DNA of 64,000 bases, taken from contig JAMPEF010000001.1 of NCBI GenBank assembly GCA_023665275.1, forward strand, positions 415,841-479,840. The letters are read 5' to 3'. This DNA is from Alistipes senegalensis. Lineage in GTDB: Bacteria > Bacillota > Clostridia > Oscillospirales > Ruminococcaceae. The notes below the pieces were generated by a model, which ran no database searches, was not told where the DNA came from, and was given only the letters and a program-made list of their open reading frames with translations. Positions 15,229 through 25,186 of the stretch are shown piece after piece (position 1 is the stretch's first letter; every line of letters begins with the position of its first letter). The position numbers and the translations under genes are program-made.

Positions 15229-17643
15229 TTAAAGTTCAATTTCTTTTTTTGTTTCGTCGTAACTCTTGGTGAAAAGTTCTTTTATCTTATTGAAAAGCAA
15301 AGTCAGATACCGCATAAACGGTTCGGCGATAATTGAGAAGTTTATACACAGAAGTATTGCTTTTGTGGACATTCCCTCAAGACCGAAAAAGTCACTGACA
15401 AAAATCATACAGAAAATAAGTCCCATTACACAGAAAATCCATAATGACATTTTATATACATTCATAGGACGGCTTATTTCAAACAGAATCATAAGCCCCA
15501 CCACACACAAAAGTATTGTTGATGCCGTTGTAATATCCATCTGGTCAACGTTATAAGCGTTCCCGAAAAATACCATAGCTGCAACTATTATAGTATCAGT
15601 TATTCCAGCCGGACAGGCTTTCAGTAAAATATTTGTCATGAATTTCCCACGGATAATATCTTTATTAGGCATCTGTGACAGCACAAATGCAGGAAGTCCT
15701 ATTGTAAAAAGACTTATCAACGAAATCTGTGAAGGTTTCAGCGGATATGCTATGCCGAAACATAACGTAAGTATCGACATTATAAGCGAAAAAATATTTT
15801 TTACAAGAAAAAGACTTCCGGAGCGTTCAAGATTATTTACAACACGTCTTCCCTCCATGACGACATCAGGCATTTTTGCAAAATCAGACTCTAAAAGTAC
15901 AAGCTGTGAAACCTGTGCCGCCGCCTCACTGCCGGAAGCCATAGCTACTGAACAGTCAGCATCTTTCAGGGCAAGAACGTCATTTACACCGTCGCCGGTC
16001 ATTGCGACGGTACGACCTTGTAATTTAAGTGCCTTGACAAATTTTCTTTTTTGGTCAGGCGTTACACGTCCGAAAACTGTATACTGCTGTACAGCATTGT
16101 ATATAGCCGTATCATTGGTAAGCGTTGAGGCGTCAACGTAATTTTCAGCGTTTGCGATTTCTGCACGCTTGGCGACTTCCGAAACGGTTACGGGATTATC
16201 ACCGGATATTACTTTTATTTCAACACCCTGCTCCGCAAAAAATTTAAAAGTTTCCGGTGCATTTTCACGTATGGGATTTGAAATTAATATAAAGCATACC
16301 GGTATGAAATCCGCTGTAAGCTCCTTACCGTCGGGAACTGCTCCATAACGTCCGAAAACAAGAACCCTGTGACCTTTCCGGCTGTTTTCGTCAATAATCT
16401 TGCGGTGCTGTGGTGATATTTCCTTTATGACAAATTCCGGCGCACCCAAAACATAAGAACCACTTTCAAAAGTCACACTACTGTACTTATATCTTGATGA
16501 AAAACCGGTTCTGCCGGTTGCATTTCTTCCTGCCGGCGTCTTGAAATAATTTTTAAGTGATGCAATAGTTTCGTTATCGGAATCCTGAGCCGCCGCAAAA
16601 TCGCTTATAAGTCCGTGAAGTTCGCCGTCTGAAATATCCTTTGTAACCGGTATAATATCCGCTACAGACATTCTGTTTTCAGTTATAGTGCCTGTCTTGT
16701 CGACGCACAGAACATCAACACGGGCAAGAGTTTCAATGCATTTCATATCATGTACAAGGACTTTCCGCATGGCAAGACGCATAGCACTTATAGCAAGGGT
16801 TGTACTTGCAATAAGAAAAAGTCCTTCCGGTATCATGCCGATAACAGCGGCTACCATAGATTGTATGCTGTCTTTCATGGGAACAGCATTCAAAACATAC
16901 TGCTGATAAAACATAATTATTCCTATCGGGATAATTATAAAACCTGCTATTTTAAGTATGCGGTTAAGTGAACGTATCATCTCAGACTGTTCGCCCTTGC
17001 GTGAGACTTTTGCTTTAAGTGTAAGCTGTGATATATAGGATTCACTGCCTACTTTTTCAAGTTTTGCACGACAAGCACCGGAAACTACAAAACTTCCCGA
17101 CATAAGCGTATCACCAGCAGATTTTACAATTTCGTCCGCCTCACCGGTCAGAAGTGATTCATTTACAGAAACGCTCCCGTCAATAACAATAGCGTCCGCA
17201 CTTATCTGATTGCCTGCACGGAATACTGCTATGTCATCAAGAACAAGGTCGCTTGATTTCACCTGAAATTCTTTTCCGTCACGGATTACGGAAGTAACAG
17301 GAGCGTGCAGCATAGTCAGTTTGTCAAGAGTTCTTTTTGAACGCAACTCCTGAATAATGCCTATAAGCGTATTTGCAATAATAATAGGCATAAACGTCAT
17401 ATCCCTGTAAGAACCTGTTATGGCAAGCAGTACCGCCAGTATAAGAAATATAAAATTGAAATATGTAAAAACATTTTCAGATATAATTTCCTTTATAGTT
17501 TTTGAGGGAGATTCAACCGGTTTATTGTAAAAACCGTCTGCTGTACGCTGTGCAACCTGTGCCGCTGAAAGTCCCTTGTCAACAGGCGGATTAATCCGGA
17601 CTGCCACGGGATTTTCTGTAACTTTTTCGTCTTTTTTTTTCAT
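15229..17643 (-). CDS. P-type cation-transporting ATPase
   Basis: An 804-residue P-type ATPase. It has the actuator loop SLLTGEADEI, the phosphorylation motif DKTGTITENRM, and the hinge motif MTGDGVNDVLALKDADCSVA. The N-terminus lacks CxxC heavy-metal-binding repeats and the membrane region has no CPC, so it belongs to the P2/P3-like light-cation group (calcium, magnesium or similar, CtpE-like) rather than the copper group. The ATG at 17643 is chosen because AAAGGTG is 7 bases before it; a GTG at 17649 is too close. It has its own promoter, TTGAAA-17-TATAAT, at 17674-17702 on the minus strand. Confidence 0.9.
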   Translation of the reverse strand: MKKKDEKVTENPVAVRINPPVDKGLSAAQVAQRTADGFYNKPVESPSKTIKEIISENVFTYFNFIFLILAVLLAITGSYRDMTFMPIIIANTLIGIIQELRSKRTLDKLTMLHAPVTSVIRDGKEFQVKSSDLVLDDIAVFRAGNQISADAIVIDGSVSVNESLLTGEADEIVKSAGDTLMSGSFVVSGACRAKLEKVGSESYISQLTLKAKVSRKGEQSEMIRSLNRILKIAGFIIIPIGIIMFYQQYVLNAVPMKDSIQSMVAAVIGMIPEGLFLIASTTLAISAMRLAMRKVLVHDMKCIETLARVDVLCVDKTGTITENRMSVADIIPVTKDISDGELHGLISDFAAAQDSDNETIASLKNYFKTPAGRNATGRTGFSSRYKYSSVTFESGSYVLGAPEFVIKEISPQHRKIIDENSRKGHRVLVFGRYGAVPDGKELTADFIPVCFILISNPIRENAPETFKFFAEQGVEIKVISGDNPVTVSEVAKRAEIANAENYVDASTLTNDTAIYNAVQQYTVFGRVTPDQKRKFVKALKLQGRTVAMTGDGVNDVLALKDADCSVAMASGSEAAAQVSQLVLLESDFAKMPDVVMEGRRVVNNLERSGSLFLVKNIFSLIMSILTLCFGIAYPLKPSQISLISLFTIGLPAFVLSQMPNKDIIRGKFMTNILLKACPAGITDTIIVAAMVFFGNAYNVDQMDITTASTILLCVVGLMILFEISRPMNVYKMSLWIFCVMGLIFCMIFVSDFFGLEGMSTKAILLCINFSIIAEPFMRYLTLLFNKIKELFTKSYDETKKEIEL

Positions 17644-17673
17644 GTACACACACCTTTCATTGTGATAAGTAAC

Positions 17674-17702
17674 ATTATACCATATATATTTTCCGTTTTC
17701 AA
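17674..17702 (-). promoter_or_regulatory. P-type ATPase promoter
   Basis: On the minus strand TTGAAA (17702-17697) and TATAAT (17679-17674) with a 17-base spacer. Confidence 0.75.
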
Positions 17703-17733
17703 TTACAAGTGTGTGATAAATAAATGAAATTTT

Positions 17734-19065
17734 TTACATATAGCCATATTTTTTTCTGTTCCTGAAAATAAAGAAAACAGTCACGAAAAGTGCAAAAAGT
17801 TCCGCAAAAATAATTGATGACCATATACCATCAAGTCCGAAAACAAGCGGAATAAGCATAACCATTAATATCTGGAAAAGAAGAGTCCTCAAAAATGAAA
17901 TTATCGCCGATACAACGCCATTATTGAGTGCCGTAAAGAATGATGAGCCGTATATATTAAATCCTGCAAGCATAAATGATATGGCATATATCCGGAATGC
18001 GTGTACAGTGAGTTTAAATAATTCAGGCTTATAGCCTACAAATATTTTTGCAAGCGGAGTTGCTATAGCCTGTGAAATTATAACCATTGCCACCGCTATG
18101 ACGGAAATAATCATCAGACATTTGCGGAATATATTTTTTAATTCACCGGAATTTTTCGCACCGTAATTGTAGCTTATAATAGGTGCTGAACCTATTGAAA
18201 GCCCTATGAATATTGATACAAATATGAAACTTACATACATGATAACGCCGTATGTTGAAACACCGTCCTTACCGGCATATTTCATAAGCTGACTGTTATA
18301 AAGCATATTTACAACCGACATTGAAATATTAGTCATCAGTTCAGACGAACCATTTGTACACGTCCGGAAAATAATTATCTTATTGAATTTGAATTTTACA
18401 AATCTTAACAGACTTGTATTTTTCCGTGAAAAATAGAAAAGTGGTATTACTGCACCTACTATCTGACAAAGTGCGGTAGCAAGTGCCGCACCGGTCACGC
18501 CCCACCGGAATACTCCTATGAAAAGAAAATCAAATATCATATTGGTTACGCCTGAAAGAATCGATATTTTAAGTCCCGTGTCTGGCTTGCCGGCGGTAAT
18601 AAAGAAACTCTGAAACACATTCTGTAACATGAAAAACGGTACTGCACATATCAATACTCTGCCATATTTCAAGCAATAATCAAGCATTTCTTCTGACGCA
18701 CCCATAAGAAGTACTGCCGGTTTCAGAAATATAAATCCAATAATTGCAAGTACCACACCGGTTATAATATTAGCAGATACTATCATTGTAAAATACTGGT
18801 TGGCGAGTTCTTTTTTACCCTCCCCGAAAGTCTTAGCAACTATGGCGCTTCCGCCCGTTCCGAACATAAAGCCTAAAGAACCAAATGCCATAAGCAGTGG
18901 CATTATGAAATTTACAGACGCAAAAGCCGTATCACCTGCATAGTTCGATACAAAAAGACCGTCTACTACACCATATACAGATGTGAAAACCATCATTATT
19001 ATTGACGGCAGACAGAATGTCAAAAGTTTTTTTGTGGTAAAATGTTCTGAAATCTGAATTTTCAT
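17734..19065 (-). CDS. Second MATE-family efflux protein
   Basis: A 443-residue protein of the MATE family with the segment YGVVDGLFVSNYAGDTAFAS and the typical FGTGGSAIVAKTFGEG. It is more like the MepA branch than the MATE protein at 6834. AAAGGA precedes the ATG with about 10 bases. The small metal-binding gene lies just upstream with a terminator between, so read-through may be limited. The substrate is unknown. Confidence 0.9.
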   Translation of the reverse strand: MKIQISEHFTTKKLLTFCLPSIIMMVFTSVYGVVDGLFVSNYAGDTAFASVNFIMPLLMAFGSLGFMFGTGGSAIVAKTFGEGKKELANQYFTMIVSANIITGVVLAIIGFIFLKPAVLLMGASEEMLDYCLKYGRVLICAVPFFMLQNVFQSFFITAGKPDTGLKISILSGVTNMIFDFLFIGVFRWGVTGAALATALCQIVGAVIPLFYFSRKNTSLLRFVKFKFNKIIIFRTCTNGSSELMTNISMSVVNMLYNSQLMKYAGKDGVSTYGVIMYVSFIFVSIFIGLSIGSAPIISYNYGAKNSGELKNIFRKCLMIISVIAVAMVIISQAIATPLAKIFVGYKPELFKLTVHAFRIYAISFMLAGFNIYGSSFFTALNNGVVSAIISFLRTLLFQILMVMLIPLVFGLDGIWSSIIFAELFALFVTVFFIFRNRKKYGYM

Positions 19066-19090
19066 TTTATGTAAATCCTTTCCTGAATAT

Positions 19091-19122
19091 AAAAAAACTG
19101 CTGTACTCTCAGAATACAGCAG
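19091..19122 (-). terminator. Terminator after the heavy-metal-associated gene
   Basis: On the minus strand CTGCTGTA pairs with TACAGCAG (19122-19098) and is followed by seven T (19097-19091). It separates this gene from the MATE gene. Confidence 0.85.
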
Positions 19123-19136
19123 AAAAAACGGGCTTA

Positions 19137-19394
19137 TTACTTTTTACCGAATAAACCATGTTTCTTTTTTTCAAAGGGTTCACTGGTGACGGAAATAACT
19201 TTATAGTCTTCCTTTTCGATTACTTCACGCAGTAAAGCCACATCAAGTTCTGTTTCTGAGATTATTTCAGTTTCGCCTTTCTTGTGATAAGAGGTAATAT
19301 TTTCTGTAACAAAAGCTCTGCTTACGGCGTTGTTTATGTGCTTTTCGCACATATTGCACATCATGCCTTCAATTTTAACAATAGTCCTGAACAT
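19137..19394 (-). CDS. Heavy-metal-associated (HMA) domain protein
   Basis: An 85-residue ferredoxin-like protein with the metal-binding motif GMMCNMCEKHI (CxxC near residues 13-16), as in copper chaperones and P-type ATPase N-domains. The C-terminus is lysine-rich (KKKHGLFGKK). No copper ATPase is adjacent; the P-type ATPase nearby is not of the copper type. The promoter TTGACA-17-TATAAT lies just upstream (19457-19429). Confidence 0.8.
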   Translation of the reverse strand: MFRTIVKIEGMMCNMCEKHINNAVSRAFVTENITSYHKKGETEIISETELDVALLREVIEKEDYKVISVTSEPFEKKKHGLFGKK

Positions 19395-19428
19395 AAAAAA
19401 ACACTCCTTTCAGATTATCAGTATATTG

Positions 19429-19457
19429 ATTATATATCAATTTTAAATTTTTGTCAA
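19429..19457 (-). promoter_or_regulatory. Promoter of the HMA-domain gene
   Basis: Minus-strand TTGACA (19457-19452) and TATAAT (19434-19429), spacer 17 bases. Confidence 0.75.
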
Positions 19458-19530
19458 GCGTAAAGACTTAAAATTCCCGTTTACTGAAATTTTTGTCATA
19501 TACGCACAATTTATGTTGTTATATGGGTGA

Positions 19531-19569
19531 AAAAAATACGCTCACTTAACCATTAAGGGAGCGTATTTT
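19531..19569 (-). terminator. ackA terminator
   Basis: Eleven-base perfect stem: AAAATACGCTC at 19533-19543 with GAGCGTATTTT at 19559-19569, ending on the minus strand in a T-run. Confidence 0.85.
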
Positions 19570-19608
19570 CAAAAAACATTGATTTCTGAAATTAATTAAT
19601 GTATAATA

Positions 19609-20808
19609 TTATTCAGAGATAAGTGCAAGGGTATCTCTTGCAATAAGAAGCTCTTCATTTGTGGGAACAACCCATACTTCAACTTTTGAGTCTTCAGCGG
19701 AAATCTTCTTCAGCTGACCACGCATACCGTCGTTAGCGGACTTGTCAAGTTTTATGCCGAAAAATTCCATATTTTCGCATACCTTTTCCCTTACGTCGTA
19801 TGCATTTTCGCCGATACCACCGGTAAACAGTACAGCGTCAAGACCGTTCATGGCAGCAGCGTATGAACCGATATACTTCTTTATTTCGTAAACAAGCATA
19901 TCAGAAACAAGTTTAGCCCTGTTGTTACCGTGTTCGGCAGCGTCCGTGATGTCACGGTTATCAGAGCCGACACCGGATACACCAAGGAAACCAGACTTTT
20001 TATTCATGTAGTCGCTCATCTCAGCGGGTGTAAAGCCGTGCTTGTCTGCAACGAATGTTACAGCGGACGGGTCAACAGAACCTGTACGAGTACCCATAAC
20101 GACGCCATCGAGGGGAGTGAATCCCATTGATGTATCAACGGATTTACCGCCGTCTACAGCAGTGATTGACGAACCGTTTCCAAGATGACATGAAACAATT
20201 TTTAAGTCTTTTATGTCCTTGCCCATAGCCTCAGCGAGTGCGGCAGAAACAAAACGGTGTGATGTTCCGTGGAAACCGTATTTTCTTACATGGAGAGTTT
20301 CATAATCTTCATACGGAAGTCCGAACATATAAGCTTTTGGTGGCATTGTCTGGTGGAAAGCTGTATCAAATACAGCAACCTGTGGTACACCCTCCGGAAT
20401 TACATTCTTGCAGGCACGGAGTGCGAGTGCGTGGGCGTGGTTATGAACGGGTGCGAGTTCACGGAGTTCGTCGATTTTATCAATGATTTCGTCTGTAACA
20501 AGCACAGACTTATCAAAAATATCAGCACCCTGTACGATTCTGTGTCCTACTGCTGAAATTTCGTCCATGCTGTCGATAACCTTTGCGTCACCGGTAGTGA
20601 GTGCTTCGACAAGTTTCATAAAAGCCTCTGTGTGTGTGGGAAAATTGCAGTCAGCCTCAAAAACCTTGCCATCACCTGTCTTGTGGGAAATGTGACCATC
20701 AATACCGATTCTGTCACAATTACCCTTTGCGATAACGCTTTCATCGTCCATGTTGATGAGCTGGTACTTCAATGAAGAACTTCCTGCATTGACAACTAAG
20801 ATAATCAT
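19609..20808 (-). CDS. ackA: Acetate kinase
   Basis: Interconverts acetyl phosphate plus ADP and acetate plus ATP, the last energy-yielding step of acetate fermentation. The 399-residue protein shows VVNAGSSSLKYQL at the N-terminus, the second signature HGTSHRFVS, the phosphate-loop stretch LGNGSSITAVDGG and DTSMGFTPLDG. The ATG at 20808 has AAAGGAATG before it; a far upstream in-frame ATG would read through the promoter. No pta is in this window. It diverges from tmcAL, whose enzyme uses acetate and ATP. Confidence 0.95.
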   Translation of the reverse strand: MIILVVNAGSSSLKYQLINMDDESVIAKGNCDRIGIDGHISHKTGDGKVFEADCNFPTHTEAFMKLVEALTTGDAKVIDSMDEISAVGHRIVQGADIFDKSVLVTDEIIDKIDELRELAPVHNHAHALALRACKNVIPEGVPQVAVFDTAFHQTMPPKAYMFGLPYEDYETLHVRKYGFHGTSHRFVSAALAEAMGKDIKDLKIVSCHLGNGSSITAVDGGKSVDTSMGFTPLDGVVMGTRTGSVDPSAVTFVADKHGFTPAEMSDYMNKKSGFLGVSGVGSDNRDITDAAEHGNNRAKLVSDMLVYEIKKYIGSYAAAMNGLDAVLFTGGIGENAYDVREKVCENMEFFGIKLDKSANDGMRGQLKKISAEDSKVEVWVVPTNEELLIARDTLALISE

Positions 20809-20845
20809 AATATAACATTCCTTTCGTTTAATGTATGCATATATA

Positions 20846-20873
20846 ATTATATACTTTTTTTTGTAAATTGCAA
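20846..20873 (-). promoter_or_regulatory. ackA promoter
   Basis: Minus-strand TTGCAA (20873-20868) and TATAAT (20851-20846) with a 16-base spacer. On the plus strand TTGCAG (20933-20938) and TACAAT (20957-20962) may serve the divergent tmcAL. Confidence 0.65.
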
Positions 20874-21012
20874 GGGGTTTTGAAAAATTTCTTATGTTAA
20901 ATTTGTAAAAAAATAAAAAAGTAAACAAAGGATTGCAGAAAATTAAAAATATTATGTACAATAAATGAAATTTTTTCTGTAATCATTGAAATTTGTGAAA
21001 AGAGGTAGTAAA

Positions 21013-22215
21013 ATGAAAATCAGTGGTATTATATGCGAGTACAACCCGTTCCATAACGGACACTTACATCATATCCGTGAAACACGCAAAAACGGTGCTA
21101 CACATATAGTCGCCGTGATGAGCGGAAACTTTGTACAGCGTGGCGACGTTGCTATTATGGATAAGCTGGAAAGGGCTAAACTTGCCGTGCGCTCCGGTGT
21201 GGATTTGGTGATAGAACTTCCTGTACAGTATAGTCTTTCGTCTGCTGAAAATTTTGCGTCAGGTGCTGTATGGCTTCTTGATTCGCTGGGTGTAGTTGAT
21301 GAACTTTCATTCGGCAGTGAATGCGGTGATATAATGCAGTTATGCGTTGCCATGAAAAGTCTGCAATCGGCGGCAATATCACATCACGACGAAATAATAA
21401 ATATAATGGAAAAGGGTTATACTTATCCTAAGGCTATCAGCTCAATAATGAACGGCATTGACCCTAAATCAGCCGCCATTATCGCTGAACCTAATAATTT
21501 ACTCGCCATTGAGTATCTCAATGCTATGGTGCGTTTTTCGTCGAAAATGAAAGCATTCACGGTGAAAAGAACAGGCACGGCACACGACGGTACGGCTATA
21601 TCGGGAAATATAACAAGCGCTTCCGATATAAGAAGCCGTATAGTCAATGAAAACAGTATGAGGCTTATAAGACGTTATATGCCTCCTATGTGGACAGAAG
21701 CTATTGTTAATTCCATGCATAACGGCGGTATATCTTCCATTGAAAGACTTGAAAGAATAATACTGTATAAACTCCGGACTTCTTCACCGGAGGAAATAGC
21801 AACGATAAACGACGTCGGACAGGGGCTTGAACATCGCATATACGGTGCAAGAATGTCAGGTTCACTTGATGAACTTTTCTTCATGATAAAAACCAAACGC
21901 TATACTATGGCACGTGTAAGGCGGATAATACTTTCAATACTTCTTGGAATAACACAGGAAGATATGCGTTATCTTCCGCCTTATGGCAGAATACTTGCAT
22001 TCAATGAAAAGGGACGGGAAATACTTTCACAGGCTAAGGGGAAAACAGCTATACCGTATGCGGCATCAATAGCTAAACTTTCAAGAATAAGCGAAACCGC
22101 CGGACGTTTTGCAGAGGTTGAAATAAGGGCTTCAGATGTATACGGTCTTTCACTTGAAACGGTGACTTCCGCCCAGAAGGATTACAGGGCAAAAATTATG
22201 ATAGATATGGAGTAA
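21013..22215 (+). CDS. tmcAL: tRNA(Met) cytidine acetate ligase
   Basis: A 400-residue protein of the YlbM/TmcAL family, which activates acetate with ATP and acetylates C34 of elongator tRNA(Met). The nucleotidyltransferase HxGH-type motif is seen in ICEYNPFHNGHLHHI, with MSGNFVQRGD next. AGAGGTAG lies before the ATG at 21013. It is followed after 3 bases by the C39-type lipoprotein gene, and divergent from ackA. Confidence 0.92.
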   Translation: MKISGIICEYNPFHNGHLHHIRETRKNGATHIVAVMSGNFVQRGDVAIMDKLERAKLAVRSGVDLVIELPVQYSLSSAENFASGAVWLLDSLGVVDELSFGSECGDIMQLCVAMKSLQSAAISHHDEIINIMEKGYTYPKAISSIMNGIDPKSAAIIAEPNNLLAIEYLNAMVRFSSKMKAFTVKRTGTAHDGTAISGNITSASDIRSRIVNENSMRLIRRYMPPMWTEAIVNSMHNGGISSIERLERIILYKLRTSSPEEIATINDVGQGLEHRIYGARMSGSLDELFFMIKTKRYTMARVRRIILSILLGITQEDMRYLPPYGRILAFNEKGREILSQAKGKTAIPYAASIAKLSRISETAGRFAEVEIRASDVYGLSLETVTSAQKDYRAKIMIDME

Positions 22216-22218
22216 AAA

Positions 22219-23424
22219 ATGTTAACCAAATTTCTGAAAACCACAGCGACTGCAATTATTGCAACAGTAATATTTACATCATGCGGAAACAGAGTCAGTA
22301 TTATGAATAGTTCCACTGAAGCCGATGCGGAAACTATATCTTCAGACGGCAGTTATGTTGAAAGAGAAGAATATCAGAATCAGGAATCAATTGAACCTGA
22401 AAAACTTATTGAAAAGAATATCAGCCAAGAAACAGATACAGACACTCAAACAGAAATTCAGCCGAAAATTGAAACGGCAACTATTGATATATATCCGGAA
22501 TATTATTATGAACTTCCCACAAAAGCTGTAATTGATAATTTTCAGACAGTAATGCAGAATCCGGAACTCCCTACTGGCTGTGAAATCACTGCTCTTACAC
22601 AAACATTGAATTTTCTTGGTTTTGATATCGATAAAGTAACAATGTGCGACAAGTACATGAATACTGACTGGAAAGGTGAATATACCATGAATCAATGCTA
22701 TATCGGAAATCCTAAATCATACTCAGGTTATGGGTGCAGTTCTCCGGTAATATGCAAATCGGCAAGAAGATATTTAAGAGTTGAAAAATCCGACTGCTAT
22801 CCAGTTGACCTTACGGGAACAGATTTTCAGGAATTGTTTTATCAGATTGACCAAGGCAGACCGGTTATCGTATGGGCTACAATGTATCTTATGAATACAG
22901 AGCCTAAGTACCAATATACCGCAAAGAACGGTGAGGAAATGTGGTTCTGTACTTATCAGCACTGCCTTACGCTTTACGGCTATGACCTTGACGCCGGATT
23001 GGTATACGTCGCCGACCCACTGGTAGGAAATACAACATATCCGCTTGAAAAATTTGAAAAAATATATGATATACTCGGAAAACAAGCAGTCATCATATGC
23101 GGTGACGCTGAAAACGGTCTTGATGCACCACCAAAACCGGTTACACGTTCAGGAGAACAGGAAACAATTACTGAAACTACAACGGAAGAAACTACTGAAA
23201 CAGAAACACAATCTGAAATAATTCCGGAAACCGAGCCGGAAATAATTCCTGAACCTGAACCGGTTCCCGAACCAGCTCCGGAAATTCAGCCGGAAGTAAT
23301 CCCTGAACCTGAACCAGTTCCGGAAGTCATTCCTGAACCCGAAACAGAACCTCATCCGGCAGAAGAAGACATACCGGAAGAATCCGGCAACGAACCACAA
23401 GAACCGGAAGAATCCTATGATTAA
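22219..23424 (+). CDS. C39-like peptidase-fold lipoprotein with Pro/Glu-rich tail
   Basis: A 401-residue exported lipoprotein: the signal peptide ends in FTSC with the lipid cysteine at residue 22. A low-complexity linker leads to a C39_2-type cysteine-protease fold at about 95-290. The apparent catalytic residues are C121 (LPTGCE), H248 (YQHCLTLYGYD) and D266 (VADPLVG). After about 300 the tail is almost all Pro, Glu, Thr and Ile, with repeats such as IPEPEPVPE, a likely wall-spanning or extended segment. It overlaps the HAD gene by 8 bases and sits in a housekeeping run. The substrate is unknown; peptidoglycan cross-bridges or peptides are possibilities. Confidence 0.8.
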   Translation: MLTKFLKTTATAIIATVIFTSCGNRVSIMNSSTEADAETISSDGSYVEREEYQNQESIEPEKLIEKNISQETDTDTQTEIQPKIETATIDIYPEYYYELPTKAVIDNFQTVMQNPELPTGCEITALTQTLNFLGFDIDKVTMCDKYMNTDWKGEYTMNQCYIGNPKSYSGYGCSSPVICKSARRYLRVEKSDCYPVDLTGTDFQELFYQIDQGRPVIVWATMYLMNTEPKYQYTAKNGEEMWFCTYQHCLTLYGYDLDAGLVYVADPLVGNTTYPLEKFEKIYDILGKQAVIICGDAENGLDAPPKPVTRSGEQETITETTTEETTETETQSEIIPETEPEIIPEPEPVPEPAPEIQPEVIPEPEPVPEVIPEPETEPHPAEEDIPEESGNEPQEPEESYD

Positions 23425-24064
23425 AGGGGTAGTATTCGACCTTGACGGAACACTTATCGATTCAATGAATGTATGGTGTGAAACTGACAGGATTTTTCTT
23501 AAGGAAAATGGTGTAGAAAATCCACCGGAAGATATTTCTGAACGGGTAAAGAAACTCACTGTTGACAAATCCGCTGAATTGTTTATAAAAGAGTTCAGGC
23601 TTGAATGTTCCGTTGAGTATATAATAAAACGTATTGAAGAAATAGTACAGAATGAATATTTTTATAATATTCCGCTGAAAACAGGGGTTATAGAAGTACT
23701 GGACTTTCTGGACAGAATGAGTATTCCGTATGGAGTTGCCACCGTGACTTATAAAAATCTTGCGGAAGCTGTCTTGAAACGTCACGGCATATACAACAGA
23801 CTTAAATTTCTGCTGACCGTGGCGGAATTTCCACAAGGGAAAAAAACTCCGGATATGTACGTAAAATGCTCCGAAGTTATGGGATTCGCTCCGGAAAATG
23901 TACTTATTGTTGAGGACTCACTGCACTGTATAAAAACGGCATTATCTGCCGGATTCATGACGGCTGGTATATACGACAGTTTTTCAGAAAATGACAAGGA
24001 AAACATAATTAAGATTTCAGATTATTATTTTTATAAAATATCCGAAATAAAAAGTATTGTTTAA
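23417..24064 (+). CDS. HAD-superfamily phosphatase (phosphoglycolate-phosphatase-like)
   Basis: A 215-residue HAD subfamily IA hydrolase. Motif I is FDLDGTLIDS, an alpha-helical cap follows, and late motifs are KKTPDMYVKC and IVEDSLHCIKTALSAG. It would act on a small phosphorylated metabolite, identity unknown. Its start lies within the end of the lipoprotein gene. Confidence 0.88.
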   Translation: MIKGVVFDLDGTLIDSMNVWCETDRIFLKENGVENPPEDISERVKKLTVDKSAELFIKEFRLECSVEYIIKRIEEIVQNEYFYNIPLKTGVIEVLDFLDRMSIPYGVATVTYKNLAEAVLKRHGIYNRLKFLLTVAEFPQGKKTPDMYVKCSEVMGFAPENVLIVEDSLHCIKTALSAGFMTAGIYDSFSENDKENIIKISDYYFYKISEIKSIV

Positions 24065-24088
24065 GGCGAACAGTGTTCGCCTGATTTT
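24064..24088 (+). terminator. Short hairpin between the HAD gene and mnmA
   Basis: AGGCGAAC (24064-24071) pairs with GTTCGCCT (24075-24082) across a 3-base loop, with a weak T-rich tail. It may be a partial terminator. Confidence 0.5.
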
Positions 24089-24109
24089 ATATAAGGACGT
24101 GATTATATT

Positions 24110-25186
24110 ATGAAAAAAGTTATGGTAGGTATGAGCGGTGGCGTGGACAGCTCCGTTGCGGCACTACTTCTGAGGGAACAGGGTTACGAAGTAATGGGCG
24201 TTACACTGAAACTTTTCGGTGATGAGGACATCATACAGGCTGAAAAGGACGGTAAAACCTGTTGTGCGCTTTCGGACGTCGAGGACGCAAGAAGTGTGGC
24301 GTATCGTCTGGGTTTTGAACACCTTGTATTTAATTTCAGGGATTGCTTTAAAGAATGTGTTATGGAAGATTTTGTCAGTACGTATCTTGCCGGACGTACT
24401 CCGAACCCGTGCATTGAATGTAACAGACACGTGAAATTCAATAAAATGCTACGTCGGGCATTGGAACTTGATTATGACTACATAGCAACCGGACATTATG
24501 CTATTAACGAATTTGACGAAAAAACAGAACGTTATTTATTGAAACGTCCGAAAGACAAGAGCAAAGACCAAACATACGTTTTATACTCGCTTACACAGGA
24601 ACAGTTAAAACATATAATTTTTCCGCTGGGTAGTCTCGAAAAGCCGGAAGTCCGTAAAATAGCCGAAAATTCCGGTTTAGTCAACTCCCATAAGCCCGAC
24701 AGTCAGGACATCTGCTTTGTCCCCGATGGTGATTATGTTTCGTTTATAGAAAAATTCACGGGGGAAAATGTTCCACGTGGAACATTTACGGACATCAACG
24801 GAAAAATTTTAGGTACACACAAGGGCATAATAAATTATACAATCGGTCAGCGTAAAGGTTTAGGAATATCACTCGGAAAACCTGCTTACGTAATAAAGAA
24901 AAATATTTTAACAAATACTGTCACACTCGGCGACGAAAAAGATTTATATACAAGTTCACTGATTGCTGAGGACGTCAATTTAATATCCGTATCTGAAATA
25001 ACTGAACCGATAAGAGTTACTGCAAAAACACGCTATAGTCAGAAAGAACAGCCGGCAATAGTTTCCAATATCGGAAACGGTGAATATCTCGTTGAATTTG
25101 ACCAGCCACAAAGAGCGATTACAAGCGGTCAGGCAGTTGTTTTCTATAATGATGATGTCGTTGTAGGAGGAGGTACTATAAAATGA
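24110..25186 (+). CDS. mnmA: tRNA-specific 2-thiouridylase MnmA
   Basis: Thiolates U34 of tRNA for Lys, Glu and Gln. The 358-residue protein has the PP-loop VGMSGGVDSSVAALLL, the first active-site cysteine in GRTPNPCIECN, and the second in SQDICFVPDGDY. It is coupled to trmN6 by an ATGA overlap and belongs to a tRNA/rRNA modification operon with trmN6 and rsmI. Confidence 0.96.
   Translation: MKKVMVGMSGGVDSSVAALLLREQGYEVMGVTLKLFGDEDIIQAEKDGKTCCALSDVEDARSVAYRLGFEHLVFNFRDCFKECVMEDFVSTYLAGRTPNPCIECNRHVKFNKMLRRALELDYDYIATGHYAINEFDEKTERYLLKRPKDKSKDQTYVLYSLTQEQLKHIIFPLGSLEKPEVRKIAENSGLVNSHKPDSQDICFVPDGDYVSFIEKFTGENVPRGTFTDINGKILGTHKGIINYTIGQRKGLGISLGKPAYVIKKNILTNTVTLGDEKDLYTSSLIAEDVNLISVSEITEPIRVTAKTRYSQKEQPAIVSNIGNGEYLVEFDQPQRAITSGQAVVFYNDDVVVGGGTIK

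Noticed and set aside
15638..16141. A 167-codon open frame on the plus strand inside the P-type ATPase gene
   Set aside because: It is antisense to the well-conserved ATPase, has no ribosome site, and its composition is what reversed coding sequence gives.
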